This document shows positions 51,865 to 60,079 of a DNA stretch of 64,000 nucleotides, piece after piece. Both the position numbers and the translations under genes were made by a program. A model generated the notes under the pieces. It was not told where the DNA came from and searched no databases. It worked only from the letters and a program-made list of their open reading frames with translations. This stretch comes from Paracoccaceae bacterium (GTDB lineage Bacteria; Pseudomonadota; Alphaproteobacteria; Rhodobacterales; Rhodobacteraceae): contig JALEGX010000011.1 in NCBI GenBank assembly GCA_022763485.1, forward strand, positions 1 through 64,000, given 5' to 3'. Each line of letters begins with the position of its first letter. The stretch's first letter is position 1.

Positions 51865-52035
51865 AGCGTGTTGGAAACAGTCAGGGCCGGGCCGGGGGGG
51901 CACCCTTGGCCCGGTTCTCTTTTGGGCCAGTGGCGCGCGTTGTTGACGTCTGCGCACACAAGGAAACTGCCATTCGGTGTGGCGGGTCACAGTCAATACT
52001 CCCAGCGGAAGCTTTGACAGGCCATGAGAGTGCAT
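51865..52035. other. Non-coding gap after the TRAP remnants
   Basis: No gene was seen in these 171 bases. GGGCCGGGCCGGGGGGG near 51885-51900 and a complementary GGCCCGG near 51908 could form a hairpin. The next feature is the terminator of the leftward monooxygenase gene. Confidence 0.35.
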
Positions 52036-52068
52036 AAAAATACCGCCAGCATTCAGGACGCTGGCGGT
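52036..52068 (-). terminator. Intrinsic terminator of the anthraniloyl-CoA monooxygenase gene
   Basis: Read on the minus strand, ACCGCCAGC (52068-52060) pairs with GCTGGCGGT (52050-52042) around a 9-base loop, followed by ATTTTT. It lies 24 bases beyond the monooxygenase stop. Confidence 0.8.
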
Positions 52069-52091
52069 TCTTGTGGCGAATGAGGTGTAGA

Positions 52092-54440
52092 TCAGACGCG
52101 GTTGTGGCGGCCCGGTGCGGCTTTGCGCTGCAACTCCAGCATCTTCTGGCGGTTCTTCTCCGCCTCGCGGAAGACCTGCATGGCGCCGCTTTCATACTGC
52201 TTGGCCCAGGCCTTGCGGTTCACCGCGCCGTACCAGGCGGCCGCCTGATGGGTGAAGAAGGGGTTCCACATATGCGGACGCCCGATCGCCACCAGGTCCG
52301 CGCGGCGGGTGTGCAGGATGGTATTGACCTGCGCCGCCTCGGTGATCGCGCCAACCGCCATCGTCGCGATATGCGGCACATTGCGCACCGCCTCGGCCAG
52401 ATGGGCCTGGAACATGCGGCCGTAAACCGGTTCCTGATCAGGGATGGTCTGTCCTGCCGACACGTCGATCAGATCGCACCCGGCGTCGCGGAACGCCTCG
52501 GCGATGGCGATCAGCTCGGCTTCGGTCAGGCCGCCCTCTTTCCAGTCGGTGCCGGACACGCGAACCGCCATCGGGCGCTCTGCGGGCCAGACCGCGCGCA
52601 TCGCCGTGAACACGTCCAGCGGATAGCGCAGGCGGTTTTCCAGCGAACCGCCATAGTCATCGCTGCGCAGGTTGGTCAGCGGCGACAGGAACGAGGCCAG
52701 CAGATAGCCGTGCGCGCAGTGCAGTTCGATCATGTCGAAATTGGCGCGGGCGGCGCGTTCCGTGGCTTGTACGAAATCCGCCTTGATCCGGTCCATGCCA
52801 GCGCGATCCAGTTCCGCGGGCACCTGGCTGACGCCATCGAACCACGGGATCGGCGAGGCGGACACGATCGGCCAGTTGGCGTCCGGATCGGCCAGCGGAT
52901 GATCCATCTTTTCCCAACCCAGCTGGGTCGAGCCTTTGCGCCCGGCATGGCCCAGCTGCAGCGTCACCTTGGCGGCTGAGGTGTCGTGGATCATGTCGAC
53001 AATGCTTTTCCAAGCCGCTTCCTGTTCGTCATTCCACAGGCCGGGGCAGCCTTCGGTGATGCGCGCATCGGCCGAGGGGCAGGTCATCTCGGTATAGATC
53101 ATGCCCGCGCCGCCGTGGGCGTGGCCGACATAATGCACCTTGTGCCAGTCGTTCGGGACGCCGTCCTTGTCACAGCTGTATTGCGCCATCGGCGACATCA
53201 CCACGCGGTTCACCAGCTCCATTTCGCGCAGCTTGAAGCTCGAGAACATCGGAGTTGGGCGGCTTTCCGTCAGGTCTTCGCCGGTTTCGCGCAGGTGGCG
53301 GGCGTACCATTCATCATCGGCTTTGCGCACGAACTCCGGATCGCGCACGATCAGATTGTCATAGGTGATCGACTTGGCGCGGCACATCACAACCATGGCG
53401 AACTGATAGGGCTCCATGTCCCAGGACCGGTTCATGTGTTCGAACCACGCCAGCGACACATCCGCGTTGTGCTGGATGATCTGACAGGGGGTGCGGCGCG
53501 CGTCGTCATAGGCCTGGAACGCCTTTTGCACGTCGGTTTCGGCGTGCTCCAGCAGAGAATCCGCCAACGCAATGGCGCATTCCATCGCCAGTTTGGTGCC
53601 CGAGCCGATCGAGAAATGCGCGCTGGCCTTGGCGTCGCCCAGAATGACGATGTTGTCGGTGTACCAGTTTTCGCAGAACACACGCGGGAAGTTGCGCCAG
53701 TTCGACCGGTTCAGCAACAGAGGATGGCCCTGCAGTTCCTCGGCAAAGATCGCCTCCAGCTTTGCTTTGGATCCTTCCTCGTCGAACTCTTCAAAGCCGT
53801 GGCCCTGCCAGGTGGCCTCGTCCATTTCGAACACCCAGGTCGAGTGGTCCTTTTCGTATTGATAGCAATGCGCGACCATCTGCCCGTGTTCGGTTTCGCG
53901 GAAGAAATAGTTGAATTCGTCCATCGGGCGGGTGGAGCCCATCCAGCAGAAGCGGTTCGATTTCCAGGTGGTCGAGGGCTGGAACGCCTCTTTGTGGTGT
54001 TCGCGAATGGCCGAGTTGATCCCGTCACCGGCCACGATCACGTCAGAGTCGGCGAAACGGGTTTTCAGGTCGCCGGGCTGGATGTCGACGCCAAATTCCA
54101 TTTTGACGCCCAGTTCGGCACAGCGCTCTTGCAGGATGGTCAGCAGCGTCTGACGCGAGGTGCCGCAGAACCCGTTGCCGGCGCAGCGCATTTCCTGACC
54201 TTTGAAGTGGACTGCGACATCGTCCCAATAGGCGAAATGGTCCTTGATGCGTTGGAATACGGGCACATCCCGGCTGAGGAATTCGTCCAGTGTTTCGTCG
54301 GAGAACACGACGCCAAAGCCAAAGGTGTCATCGGCCTGGTTGCGCTCGAAAACCTCAACCTCCCAATCGGGGCGGGCTTTCTTGGTCAGAAGCGCTGTGT
54401 AGAGACCGCCCGGGCCCCCGCCAATCACCGTGATCTTCAT
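52092..54440 (-). CDS. Bifunctional anthraniloyl-CoA monooxygenase/reductase
   Basis: The 782-residue fusion has an N-terminal flavin monooxygenase (about 1-390: ITVIGGGPGGLYTALLTKK, FGFGVVFSDETLDEF, CRQ-type region, VILGDAKASAHFSIGSGTKLA). A C-terminal old-yellow-enzyme domain follows (about 400-770: MSPMAQYSCDKDGVPNDWH, QLGHAGRKGS, ELHCAHGYLLASFLSPLTNLRSDDYGG). This matches 2-aminobenzoyl-CoA monooxygenase/reductase of the aerobic anthranilate route (Azoarcus type): it hydroxylates and then reduces the ring of anthraniloyl-CoA. Salicylyl-CoA 5-hydroxylase is a related alternative. ATG 54440 follows GGAGGACA. The CoA ligase and kynurenine genes nearby support anthranilate. Confidence 0.9.
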   Translation of the reverse strand: MKITVIGGGPGGLYTALLTKKARPDWEVEVFERNQADDTFGFGVVFSDETLDEFLSRDVPVFQRIKDHFAYWDDVAVHFKGQEMRCAGNGFCGTSRQTLLTILQERCAELGVKMEFGVDIQPGDLKTRFADSDVIVAGDGINSAIREHHKEAFQPSTTWKSNRFCWMGSTRPMDEFNYFFRETEHGQMVAHCYQYEKDHSTWVFEMDEATWQGHGFEEFDEEGSKAKLEAIFAEELQGHPLLLNRSNWRNFPRVFCENWYTDNIVILGDAKASAHFSIGSGTKLAMECAIALADSLLEHAETDVQKAFQAYDDARRTPCQIIQHNADVSLAWFEHMNRSWDMEPYQFAMVVMCRAKSITYDNLIVRDPEFVRKADDEWYARHLRETGEDLTESRPTPMFSSFKLREMELVNRVVMSPMAQYSCDKDGVPNDWHKVHYVGHAHGGAGMIYTEMTCPSADARITEGCPGLWNDEQEAAWKSIVDMIHDTSAAKVTLQLGHAGRKGSTQLGWEKMDHPLADPDANWPIVSASPIPWFDGVSQVPAELDRAGMDRIKADFVQATERAARANFDMIELHCAHGYLLASFLSPLTNLRSDDYGGSLENRLRYPLDVFTAMRAVWPAERPMAVRVSGTDWKEGGLTEAELIAIAEAFRDAGCDLIDVSAGQTIPDQEPVYGRMFQAHLAEAVRNVPHIATMAVGAITEAAQVNTILHTRRADLVAIGRPHMWNPFFTHQAAAWYGAVNRKAWAKQYESGAMQVFREAEKNRQKMLELQRKAAPGRHNRV

Positions 54441-54467
54441 GCTGTGTCCTCCGGGGAATCTATTCAA

Positions 54468-54487
54468 TATGTGTGCAATAGCACATA
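54468..54487. promoter_or_regulatory. Inverted repeat between the monooxygenase and MarR genes
   Basis: TATGTG at 54468-54473 and CACATA at 54482-54487 form a perfect 6-base inverted repeat with an 8-base spacer (TGCAATAG), within the 121-base divergent gap. Flanking TTCAA and TTGAA words extend the symmetry imperfectly. It is 28 bases upstream of the monooxygenase ATG and a likely MarR operator. Confidence 0.5.
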
Positions 54488-54561
54488 AATTGAAATGTTT
54501 TAAGTATGAAGTTATTGTTTGTTGAAATTTGACCGCAAGCTGGTGCAAAGGTGATACCGCC

Positions 54562-55038
54562 ATGAAAATCCAAGATGTCGATCCGCCCGAATACGACCTG
54601 ATGGTCCTCAATTCCCAGATCCGGAGCATGATGGATGCGGTTCTGCGGCCACATGGGCTGAAGCTTGTTGAATGGCGGTTGCTGCAGTGTTTGGCCGACG
54701 AAGGCGTTTGTTCGATTTGTGATCTGGCGCAGCTGGCCGTGGTCGAACGTACCAAAACCAGCCGACTTGTTGACAAGCTGATCCAGAGACAGCTCATCGC
54801 CAAAGAACAGCTGCCGGGGGACCGTAGGTATGCACATGTGCGGCTGTGCGAGGAAGGCCGGAAGGTGCTGGATGCCTGCTCTGACGATGTGGTGATTGCC
54901 CGCACCCGTCTGTTCGACGGGCTGGATCAGGAAGAGATTTCGAACCTGTTGGCGATCTTGCGGAAGATGCAGCAGAATTCCCGCGGACCCTTCCGCAAGG
55001 GACATCGGGCAACTACGGGAAGCCAGAAGCGGGCATAG
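54562..55038 (+). CDS. MarR-family regulator divergent from the anthraniloyl-CoA monooxygenase
   Basis: The 158-residue winged-helix protein shows LKLVEWRLLQCLADEGVCSICDLAQLAVVERTKTSRLVDKLIQRQLIAKEQLPGDRRYAHVRLCEEG (about 35-100), a MarR core with the wing. ATG 54562 is used. MarR proteins of aromatic CoA routes often sense the CoA thioester. Its placement suggests it represses the monooxygenase until anthraniloyl-CoA accumulates. Confidence 0.9.
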   Translation: MKIQDVDPPEYDLMVLNSQIRSMMDAVLRPHGLKLVEWRLLQCLADEGVCSICDLAQLAVVERTKTSRLVDKLIQRQLIAKEQLPGDRRYAHVRLCEEGRKVLDACSDDVVIARTRLFDGLDQEEISNLLAILRKMQQNSRGPFRKGHRATTGSQKRA

Positions 55039-55198
55039 GCGGCGACCCTTCGTCGTGAAGGCGCGCAAGCGGCACGCAGAGGCATCTGTCCAAGACTGAC
55101 TGGACCAAAGCAATCGGGTCAGCGCCGCCCCTGAGGGGCAGCGAGAAGGTCGCCAATATGGCTGACTTGCGGTCCTTGCGGTTGGGGCAAGACCAGCC

Positions 55199-56080
55199 TC
55201 ACTTCGAATAGATCAGCTGTGACCGCATGTCATAGAGGTCGTGGAAGAATTTAAGCTCCAACGCCTTTTTGAGGAAGGCAACGCCGCTTGATCCGCCGGT
55301 GCCCTTCTGCATACCGATTACACGTTCAACGGCTGTGGCATGGTCAAAGCGCCAGCGCTGGAACAGAGCTTCGACGTCCATCAGCTTTTCCGCCAGCGCG
55401 TAAAGATCCCAGTACTTGTCGATGTCCTGATAGACCTCGACCCAGATCTTCACGATGCGCGGATCGCCCGAGTAGGGCTCGGAAAAGTCGCGTTCAAGCA
55501 GTTCCTGGGGCACATCAAACCCCTGACGCGCCAGCATTTTGATCACCTCATCGTAAAGCGATGGTTTGACCAGCGCCGCATTCAGGGCCTCCATGACCTC
55601 GGGGTCATGCGCGTGCACCTTCATGGTCGAGGTGTCCTTGTTGCCCAGAATGAACTCGATCTGACGGTAGCCGTAGCTTTGGAAGCCTGACGAATTGCCC
55701 AGGGCATCGCGGAACGTTAGGTAATCCGCTGGCGTCATGGTCTGCAGCGTTTCCCAGGCCGCGATCAGCTGTCGCTGGATGGCCTTGATGCGGTCAATGT
55801 TCTTGAGCGCCGGACCAAATTCGTCTTTCTGCAGGAACCGGCGGACCTCGACCAATTGGTGATGCATCAGTTTCAGCCAAAGCTCGCTGACCTGGTGAAT
55901 GATCAGAAACAGCATCTCGTCAGGCTCGGCTGGATCCTGGAATGTCTTCTGAATGTTCAGAAGCGTTTTGAGTTCCAGAAAATCGCCATAGCTGCTGCGA
56001 TTTTCGGTGGCAAAGTCGGTGACAAGCGTGTCCTCGATCCCTCGCTTGAGCAGTTGCTCGCCCTTCTTGTTTTCTTCCAT
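55199..56080 (-). CDS. Tryptophan 2,3-dioxygenase homologue 1
   Basis: The 293-residue protein keeps the TDO signature: YGDFLELKTLL, LIIHQVSELW (the substrate-contacting His), MTPADYLTFRDALGNSSGFQS (Tyr and Arg pair), RWRFDHATAVERVIG (the haem-ligand His) and KGTGGSSG. It would open the indole ring of tryptophan to N-formylkynurenine. It differs from the second copy (61264-62103) throughout, including NSSGFQS for PSSGFQS and KGTGG for RGTGG. It is paired with a GntR regulator three bases upstream, so substrate or induction may differ. Confidence 0.88.
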   Translation of the reverse strand: MEENKKGEQLLKRGIEDTLVTDFATENRSSYGDFLELKTLLNIQKTFQDPAEPDEMLFLIIHQVSELWLKLMHHQLVEVRRFLQKDEFGPALKNIDRIKAIQRQLIAAWETLQTMTPADYLTFRDALGNSSGFQSYGYRQIEFILGNKDTSTMKVHAHDPEVMEALNAALVKPSLYDEVIKMLARQGFDVPQELLERDFSEPYSGDPRIVKIWVEVYQDIDKYWDLYALAEKLMDVEALFQRWRFDHATAVERVIGMQKGTGGSSGVAFLKKALELKFFHDLYDMRSQLIYSK

Positions 56081-56082
56081 GT

Positions 56083-56835
56083 CTACTTTCCTGTGCTGGC
56101 GGGCAATTTTTGGCTGTCGAGAATGAGCTTCTGAAAGCTCAAATAGACCTCGGACGTCAGAAGCACGTGCTGGTTGAGAAGCTCATCCGCGCGCGCCAGA
56201 TCGCGGGACAGCGCGGCATCCATGAGGACCGTGTGCGCCTTGAGGCCCATGACCTGCGCGAGCTTCGAGCGGATTGTCTCGGTCGCGCGCGAATGGGATT
56301 GCGCGATTTCTGCCATATCCAGCAGAACATTTCGGTGGCATCTTTGGTACTGGGCCGAAATGCCGTGCGCCAGGTGATTGAGCCAGGGCGACGTGCAGGC
56401 AGACACAAGCGCGTCGTGGAATGCGTCGTGACGCTGTTCCCAGGCGGTCATATATTGATCGTCTGCATCCTGGGTTGGCGGGTCCATTTTGCTCAGCTGG
56501 TAATGGGCCGCGACGATCGTGTTTTCCCAGTCTTCGCCACCGCATCTGATAGATTCACTTAGCATTTCGGATTCCAGCATTGACCGGGTCCGGCCCAGAT
56601 CGGCGATCTCTTCCAGGGTGACGTCAGCGACGCGGAAACCCTGATTGAAAACGGAGACGACCAGCCGCTCGACCTGCAAGCGATTGAGCGCCTCACGCAG
56701 GGGCGTCAGGCCAAACCCGTATTCTGCTTTCAGCTCTGCCGAGCGCAGGCTTTGCCCCGCACGCAGCTTCCCGCGCAAGATCAAGTCGCGCAGCGTTGTG
56801 TAGATCTGCTCTGCCGAAGATTTTCTATTGTGCAT
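56083..56835 (-). CDS. GntR-family regulator, FCD subfamily
   Basis: The 250-residue protein has a winged helix at about 8-75 (SSAEQIYTTLRDLILRGKLRAGQSLRSAELKAEYGFGLTPLREALNRLQVERLV) and an FCD domain beyond. ATG 56835 (MHNRKSS) is preferred over an upstream ATG at 56934 that has no ribosome-binding site and would run across the promoter. It is co-transcribed with TDO copy 1, which starts three bases after it ends. Confidence 0.9.
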   Translation of the reverse strand: MHNRKSSAEQIYTTLRDLILRGKLRAGQSLRSAELKAEYGFGLTPLREALNRLQVERLVVSVFNQGFRVADVTLEEIADLGRTRSMLESEMLSESIRCGGEDWENTIVAAHYQLSKMDPPTQDADDQYMTAWEQRHDAFHDALVSACTSPWLNHLAHGISAQYQRCHRNVLLDMAEIAQSHSRATETIRSKLAQVMGLKAHTVLMDAALSRDLARADELLNQHVLLTSEVYLSFQKLILDSQKLPASTGK

Positions 56836-57153
56836 GATTCTTGATCTCAGGGAAGATTTTATAAAATGATACGAAATTGGGAGAATTTTGCAAACGTTCA
56901 GAGTGCTAATCAAGCTCGCGGCGCGCGAGGGCACAAAGCCCTGCGAGAGGCCCCTTGCAGGGCTTGCTTCGGGCTTAAAATATTACGCCTTGAAAAATTC
57001 TGCGCGCTGTCTCTAGAATGAAAGGCATGGGCAAGGGCGCGTCAAAGTTGCAGGCTGACGGTTTCAGTGCAGTGCAGATTGCTGTCCGTGTGCCATGTAT
57101 GTCTCACGGCGTTCAGACCGCTCTGCACGAGTGAGGCCATTCGGAGGAAAAGT
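56836..57153. other. Divergent intergenic region between GntR and MarR genes
   Basis: No gene was seen in this 318-base gap. ATTTTATAAAAT (56856-56867) is a perfect 12-base palindrome 21 bases upstream of the GntR start and may be its operator or simply an AT-rich promoter element. AAGCCCTGC/GCAGGGCTT (56936-56944 with 56957-56965) forms a 9-base stem with a 12-base loop, without a T run. Confidence 0.4.
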
Positions 57154-57621
57154 TTGACCAACCCAAAGGCAATCCCATCACCTCAGGCCGACAACAAGGC
57201 CAAGCTGCGTTTGTGGTTGAAGCTGCTCAAGACCACCCGATCTGTAGAAGCCGAACTGCGCGAGAGACTGCGAAAAGAGTTTCAGACCACATTGCCGCGT
57301 TTCGATGTCATGGCAGCGCTCAGCCAACGGCCTGAAGGCCTGAAAATGAGTGAGATTTCAGATCTGCTCAAGGTCTCTAACGGGAATGTAACGGGGATTG
57401 TGGATCGTCTGGTCGACGACGGAATTGCCCTGCGTGAGCCGGTTCCGGGTGATCGCCGTGCCAACAAGGTGCGCCTGACCCCCAAAGGGCTCGATGAGTT
57501 CGACCGGCAGGCATCGGAACATGAAAAATGGGTCAATGCTCTGCTTGGGGAGCTGGATGCAACCGAAGCGACGAACATCACGGATAAGCTGGACCTGCTG
57601 ATCAGGGACCGCGGGAAATAG
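57154..57621 (+). CDS. MarR-family regulator with TTG start
   Basis: The 155-residue winged-helix protein has the core LPRFDVMAALSQRPEGLKMSEISDLLKVSNGNVTGIVDRLVDDGIALREPVPGDRRANKVRLTPKG. A GGAGG site at 57143-57147 lies six bases before TTG 57154, which fixes the start as MTNPKAIPSP. It is convergent with the thiolase operon. MarR proteins of this type (HpaR/BadR-like) regulate aromatic-acid degradation, so the anthranilate pathway is a plausible target. Confidence 0.88.
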   Translation: MTNPKAIPSPQADNKAKLRLWLKLLKTTRSVEAELRERLRKEFQTTLPRFDVMAALSQRPEGLKMSEISDLLKVSNGNVTGIVDRLVDDGIALREPVPGDRRANKVRLTPKGLDEFDRQASEHEKWVNALLGELDATEATNITDKLDLLIRDRGK

Positions 57622-57738
57622 CCGCCGCATCGGGCTGAGAAGCTCTATTCGTGGCGGTATCTTTTGGCCATGAAAGAAGCGGGCGACGCGGTGTTCATCG
57701 AAGTTGAACCGAATGGCTGTCACAGAACGTTGAAAACA

Positions 57739-57773
57739 GGGGCTGGGTGATCTGAACCCGGCCCCCGTCTTTT
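57739..57773. terminator. Bidirectional terminator between the MarR gene and the thiolase
   Basis: GGGGCTGGGT pairs with ACCCGGCCCC (one G-U; 57739-57748 with 57756-57765), followed by GTCTTTT on the plus strand. On the minus strand the upstream AAAAC gives GTTTTC. It separates the convergent genes. Confidence 0.7.
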
Positions 57774-57792
57774 CAACCTTTTCCTCAGGCGA

Positions 57793-58995
57793 TCAAACGC
57801 GTTCGAGCAGCAACGCCGTGCCCTGACCCACGCCCACGCACATCGTGCAAACGGCGTAGCGCCTGCCGCTGCGCTGCAGCTCATGCGCTGCGGCCAGGGT
57901 GATCCGCGCGCCGGTCATGCCCAGAGGGTGACCCATGGCAATTGCGCCGCCATTCGGGTTCACGCGCGGGTCATCATCGGCGATGCCCAGATCGCGCAAA
58001 GTGGCAAGTCCCTGGCTGGCAAAGGCTTCGTTCAGCTCGATCAGATCCAGATCGTCCGTGCTCAGCCCGGTGCGCTCCAGCAGTTTGCGCACCGCCGGCA
58101 CCGGCCCGATACCCATGACGCGCGGTTCAACACCCGCTGACGCCATCGAGACGACGCGCGCCATCGGGGTCAGCCCGTGGTGTTTCACAGCACGTTCCGA
58201 GGCCAGCAACAGGGCGGCCGCCCCGTCATTCACGCCCGAGGCGTTGCCAGCAGTCACGGTTTTGTCCGGTCCGTTCACGCCTTTGAGGCCCGACAGCTTT
58301 GCGGCGGTCGTTCCGGGGCGGGGATGTTCGTCACGATCCACAACAACCGGATCGCCCTTGCGCTGCGGGATCGAGACCGGCACCAGCTGGCTGTTGAAAC
58401 GCCCCTCGGCGTCGGCAGCGGCCCAACGCGCTTGCGAGCGTGCGGCGAAAGCGTCCTGGTCTGCGCGATTGACGTTCCAGTCCAGCGCCACGTTGTCCGC
58501 GGTCTCCGGCATCGAGTCGACGCCATAGTTCGACTGCATCTTCTTGTTGACGAAACGCCAGCCGATGGTGGTGTCATAGACGGCGTTTGCACGGGAAAAC
58601 GCCGCGCCCGCCTTGGGCATGACAAAGGGCGCGCGGCTCATGCTTTCGACGCCGCCGGCGATGGTCAGGTCATAATCGCCCGCCTTGATCCCGCGTGCGG
58701 CAAAGCCTACGGCGTCCATGCCGCTGGCGCAAAGACGGTTGACGGTCACGCCGGGAACCGAGGTTGGCAAGCCGGCCAGAAGGGATGCCATGCGCGCGAC
58801 GTTGCGGTTGTCTTCACCGGCCTGATTGGCGCAACCAAGGATCACCTCGTCAAGGGCGCCCCAATCCAGATCCGGATTGCGGTCCATCAGCGCCTTGATC
58901 GGCAAAGCGGCCAGATCGTCGGCGCGCACCTGTGCCAGCCCGCCGCCGTACCGGCCGATTGGCGTGCGGACGGCGTCACAAATGAATGCGTCCAT
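57793..58995 (-). CDS. Acetyl-CoA acyltransferase (thiolase), 3-oxoadipyl-CoA thiolase type
   Basis: The 400-residue protein has nucleophilic C89 in [11 protein letters not shown], an NEAFASQ segment, [16 protein letters not shown] (His) and [10 protein letters not shown] (second Cys). The text is close to PcaF/PaaJ. It cleaves a 3-oxoacyl-CoA with CoA to give acetyl-CoA and a shortened acyl-CoA, the closing step of the anthraniloyl-CoA lower pathway. It is the last gene of the leftward kynurenine/anthranilate operon, 16 bases after RidA. Confidence 0.92.
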   Translation of the reverse strand: MDAFICDAVRTPIGRYGGGLAQVRADDLAALPIKALMDRNPDLDWGALDEVILGCANQAGEDNRNVARMASLLAGLPTSVPGVTVNRLCASGMDAVGFAARGIKAGDYDLTIAGGVESMSRAPFVMPKAGAAFSRANAVYDTTIGWRFVNKKMQSNYGVDSMPETADNVALDWNVNRADQDAFAARSQARWAAADAEGRFNSQLVPVSIPQRKGDPVVVDRDEHPRPGTTAAKLSGLKGVNGPDKTVTAGNASGVNDGAAALLLASERAVKHHGLTPMARVVSMASAGVEPRVMGIGPVPAVRKLLERTGLSTDDLDLIELNEAFASQGLATLRDLGIADDDPRVNPNGGAIAMGHPLGMTGARITLAAAHELQRSGRRYAVCTMCVGVGQGTALLLERV

Positions 58996-59011
58996 CAGAA
59001 ACCCTTTCCGA

Positions 59012-59419
59012 TCAGCCTTGGGTCGGCGCGATATAGGCGGTCGCCTCAATCTCGAGCAGGGCTTCGTCTTCGACCAGATCCTTGATGATGATCATCGACA
59101 TCGCCGGGAAATGCTTGCCCAATACGCGCTGATAGGCTTTGCCCACTTCGCGCTGTTTGGCGAGGTATTCGTCCTTGTCCTTCACGAACCAGGTCAGGCG
59201 ACCGATGTCTTCGGCTTCGCCACCGGCGGTTTTCACGATCTCAAGGATATTGGCCAAAGCCTGTTCCATCTGCGGGATAAAGCCGCCTTGGGCAAAGACC
59301 TTGTCCTTGTCCCAGCCGATCTGGCCACCAACATGCAAGGTGCCGTCGGCCATCAGCATGCCGTTTGCGTAACCAAGGGCAGGGGCCCAACCTTCGGGGT
59401 GAATAGTCTTGGGCTTCAT
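59012..59419 (-). CDS. RidA-family protein of the anthranilate operon
   Basis: The 135-residue protein has WAPALGYANGMLMADGTLHVGGQIGWD, MEQALANILEIVKTAGGEAEDIGRLTWFVKDKDEY, and MIIIKDLVEDEALLEIEATAYI. These are RidA/YjgF features, but the end differs from the usual PxR imine-binding pattern. The product of the upstream monooxygenase is an enamine, and aerobic 2-aminobenzoyl-CoA pathways need a deamination step, so a dedicated deaminase role is plausible. It overlaps the thioesterase start by four bases. Confidence 0.85.
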   Translation of the reverse strand: MKPKTIHPEGWAPALGYANGMLMADGTLHVGGQIGWDKDKVFAQGGFIPQMEQALANILEIVKTAGGEAEDIGRLTWFVKDKDEYLAKQREVGKAYQRVLGKHFPAMSMIIIKDLVEDEALLEIEATAYIAPTQG

Positions 59420-59823
59420 GTTGAGGCCTCCATGATCGTTGTGATTGTGTGGCGAACGTCATCCGGCCAGCGGTTTGGACGACCCGTAGAGCCGACGCAG
59501 ACCAGGACCTGATCCGCTTCGAAGCAAAGCTGATCGCCTTTGAATGCTCTGGTGGTCAATGACAGGCTGGACCCGCCAAGCCGATTGAGCGTGATTTGCA
59601 ATTTCAAGTGGTCCCCGTGAAAACATGGGGACACAAACCGCACCTTGAACTCGGCAGTCGGGGCGCCGTGCGTCGGGTGCATCTTGTCAAATGGCCAGCC
59701 AATGAGATCGCTGAACATAAATTCAACGGCGTCATTGATCATCTCGAAGAAGCGCGGGTAAAACACGATTCCGGCCGGATCGCAGTGCTTGAACAGCACC
59801 TTTTGTGGGAACTCGAAATGCAT
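59416..59823 (-). CDS. Hotdog-fold acyl-CoA thioesterase (4-hydroxybenzoyl-CoA type)
   Basis: The 135-residue protein starts MHFEFPQKVLFKHCDPAGIVFYPRFFEMINDAVEFMF, where D-PAGIVFYPR is the 4HBT family active-site signature. A hotdog domain continues. It hydrolyses an aromatic or small acyl-CoA and may act as a release valve for anthraniloyl-CoA or a pathway intermediate. The ATG at 59823 is used; the longer frame overlaps the next gene. Confidence 0.88.
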   Translation of the reverse strand: MHFEFPQKVLFKHCDPAGIVFYPRFFEMINDAVEFMFSDLIGWPFDKMHPTHGAPTAEFKVRFVSPCFHGDHLKLQITLNRLGGSSLSLTTRAFKGDQLCFEADQVLVCVGSTGRPNRWPDDVRHTITTIMEAST

Positions 59824-59824
59824 C

Positions 59825-60067
59825 TTACCGGGTAAACACCTTGAATGTCTGAATGGTGTGCGTGCGTTCGATGCCTTCGATACCAAGCAGATTATCGTTG
59901 ATATATCTGCCGATATCTTCGCCGTCGGGCACGTTCAGTTTCAAAAAGAGATCGAACTCACCGCTGACCGAATAGAGTTCGGCGTGGATCTCTTGCAGCC
60001 GGATGGCGTCTGCCACCTGGTATGTTGTCCCAGGCCGGCACCGAATTTGCACAAACAGAACCTTCAT
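59825..60067 (-). CDS. Stand-alone Lrp/AsnC ligand-binding (RAM) domain protein
   Basis: The 80-residue protein has the RAM fold only: VLFVQIRCRPGTTYQVADAIRLQEIHAELYSVSGEFDLFLKLNVPDGEDIGRYINDNLLGIEGIERTHTIQTFKVF. There is no helix-turn-helix. Such proteins bind small effectors and can modulate an Lrp regulator or an enzyme. It sits between kynureninase and the thioesterase in the operon, so the effector could be tryptophan, kynurenine or anthranilate. Confidence 0.85.
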   Translation of the reverse strand: MKVLFVQIRCRPGTTYQVADAIRLQEIHAELYSVSGEFDLFLKLNVPDGEDIGRYINDNLLGIEGIERTHTIQTFKVFTR

Positions 60068-60079
60068 GGCCTTCTCCAG

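Noticed and set aside
52092..54905. A 937-codon version of the monooxygenase starting at 54905
   Set aside because: The extra 155 residues run antisense through the MarR gene and have no similarity. The ATG at 54440 has a proper GGAGGACA site and starts at the FAD motif.
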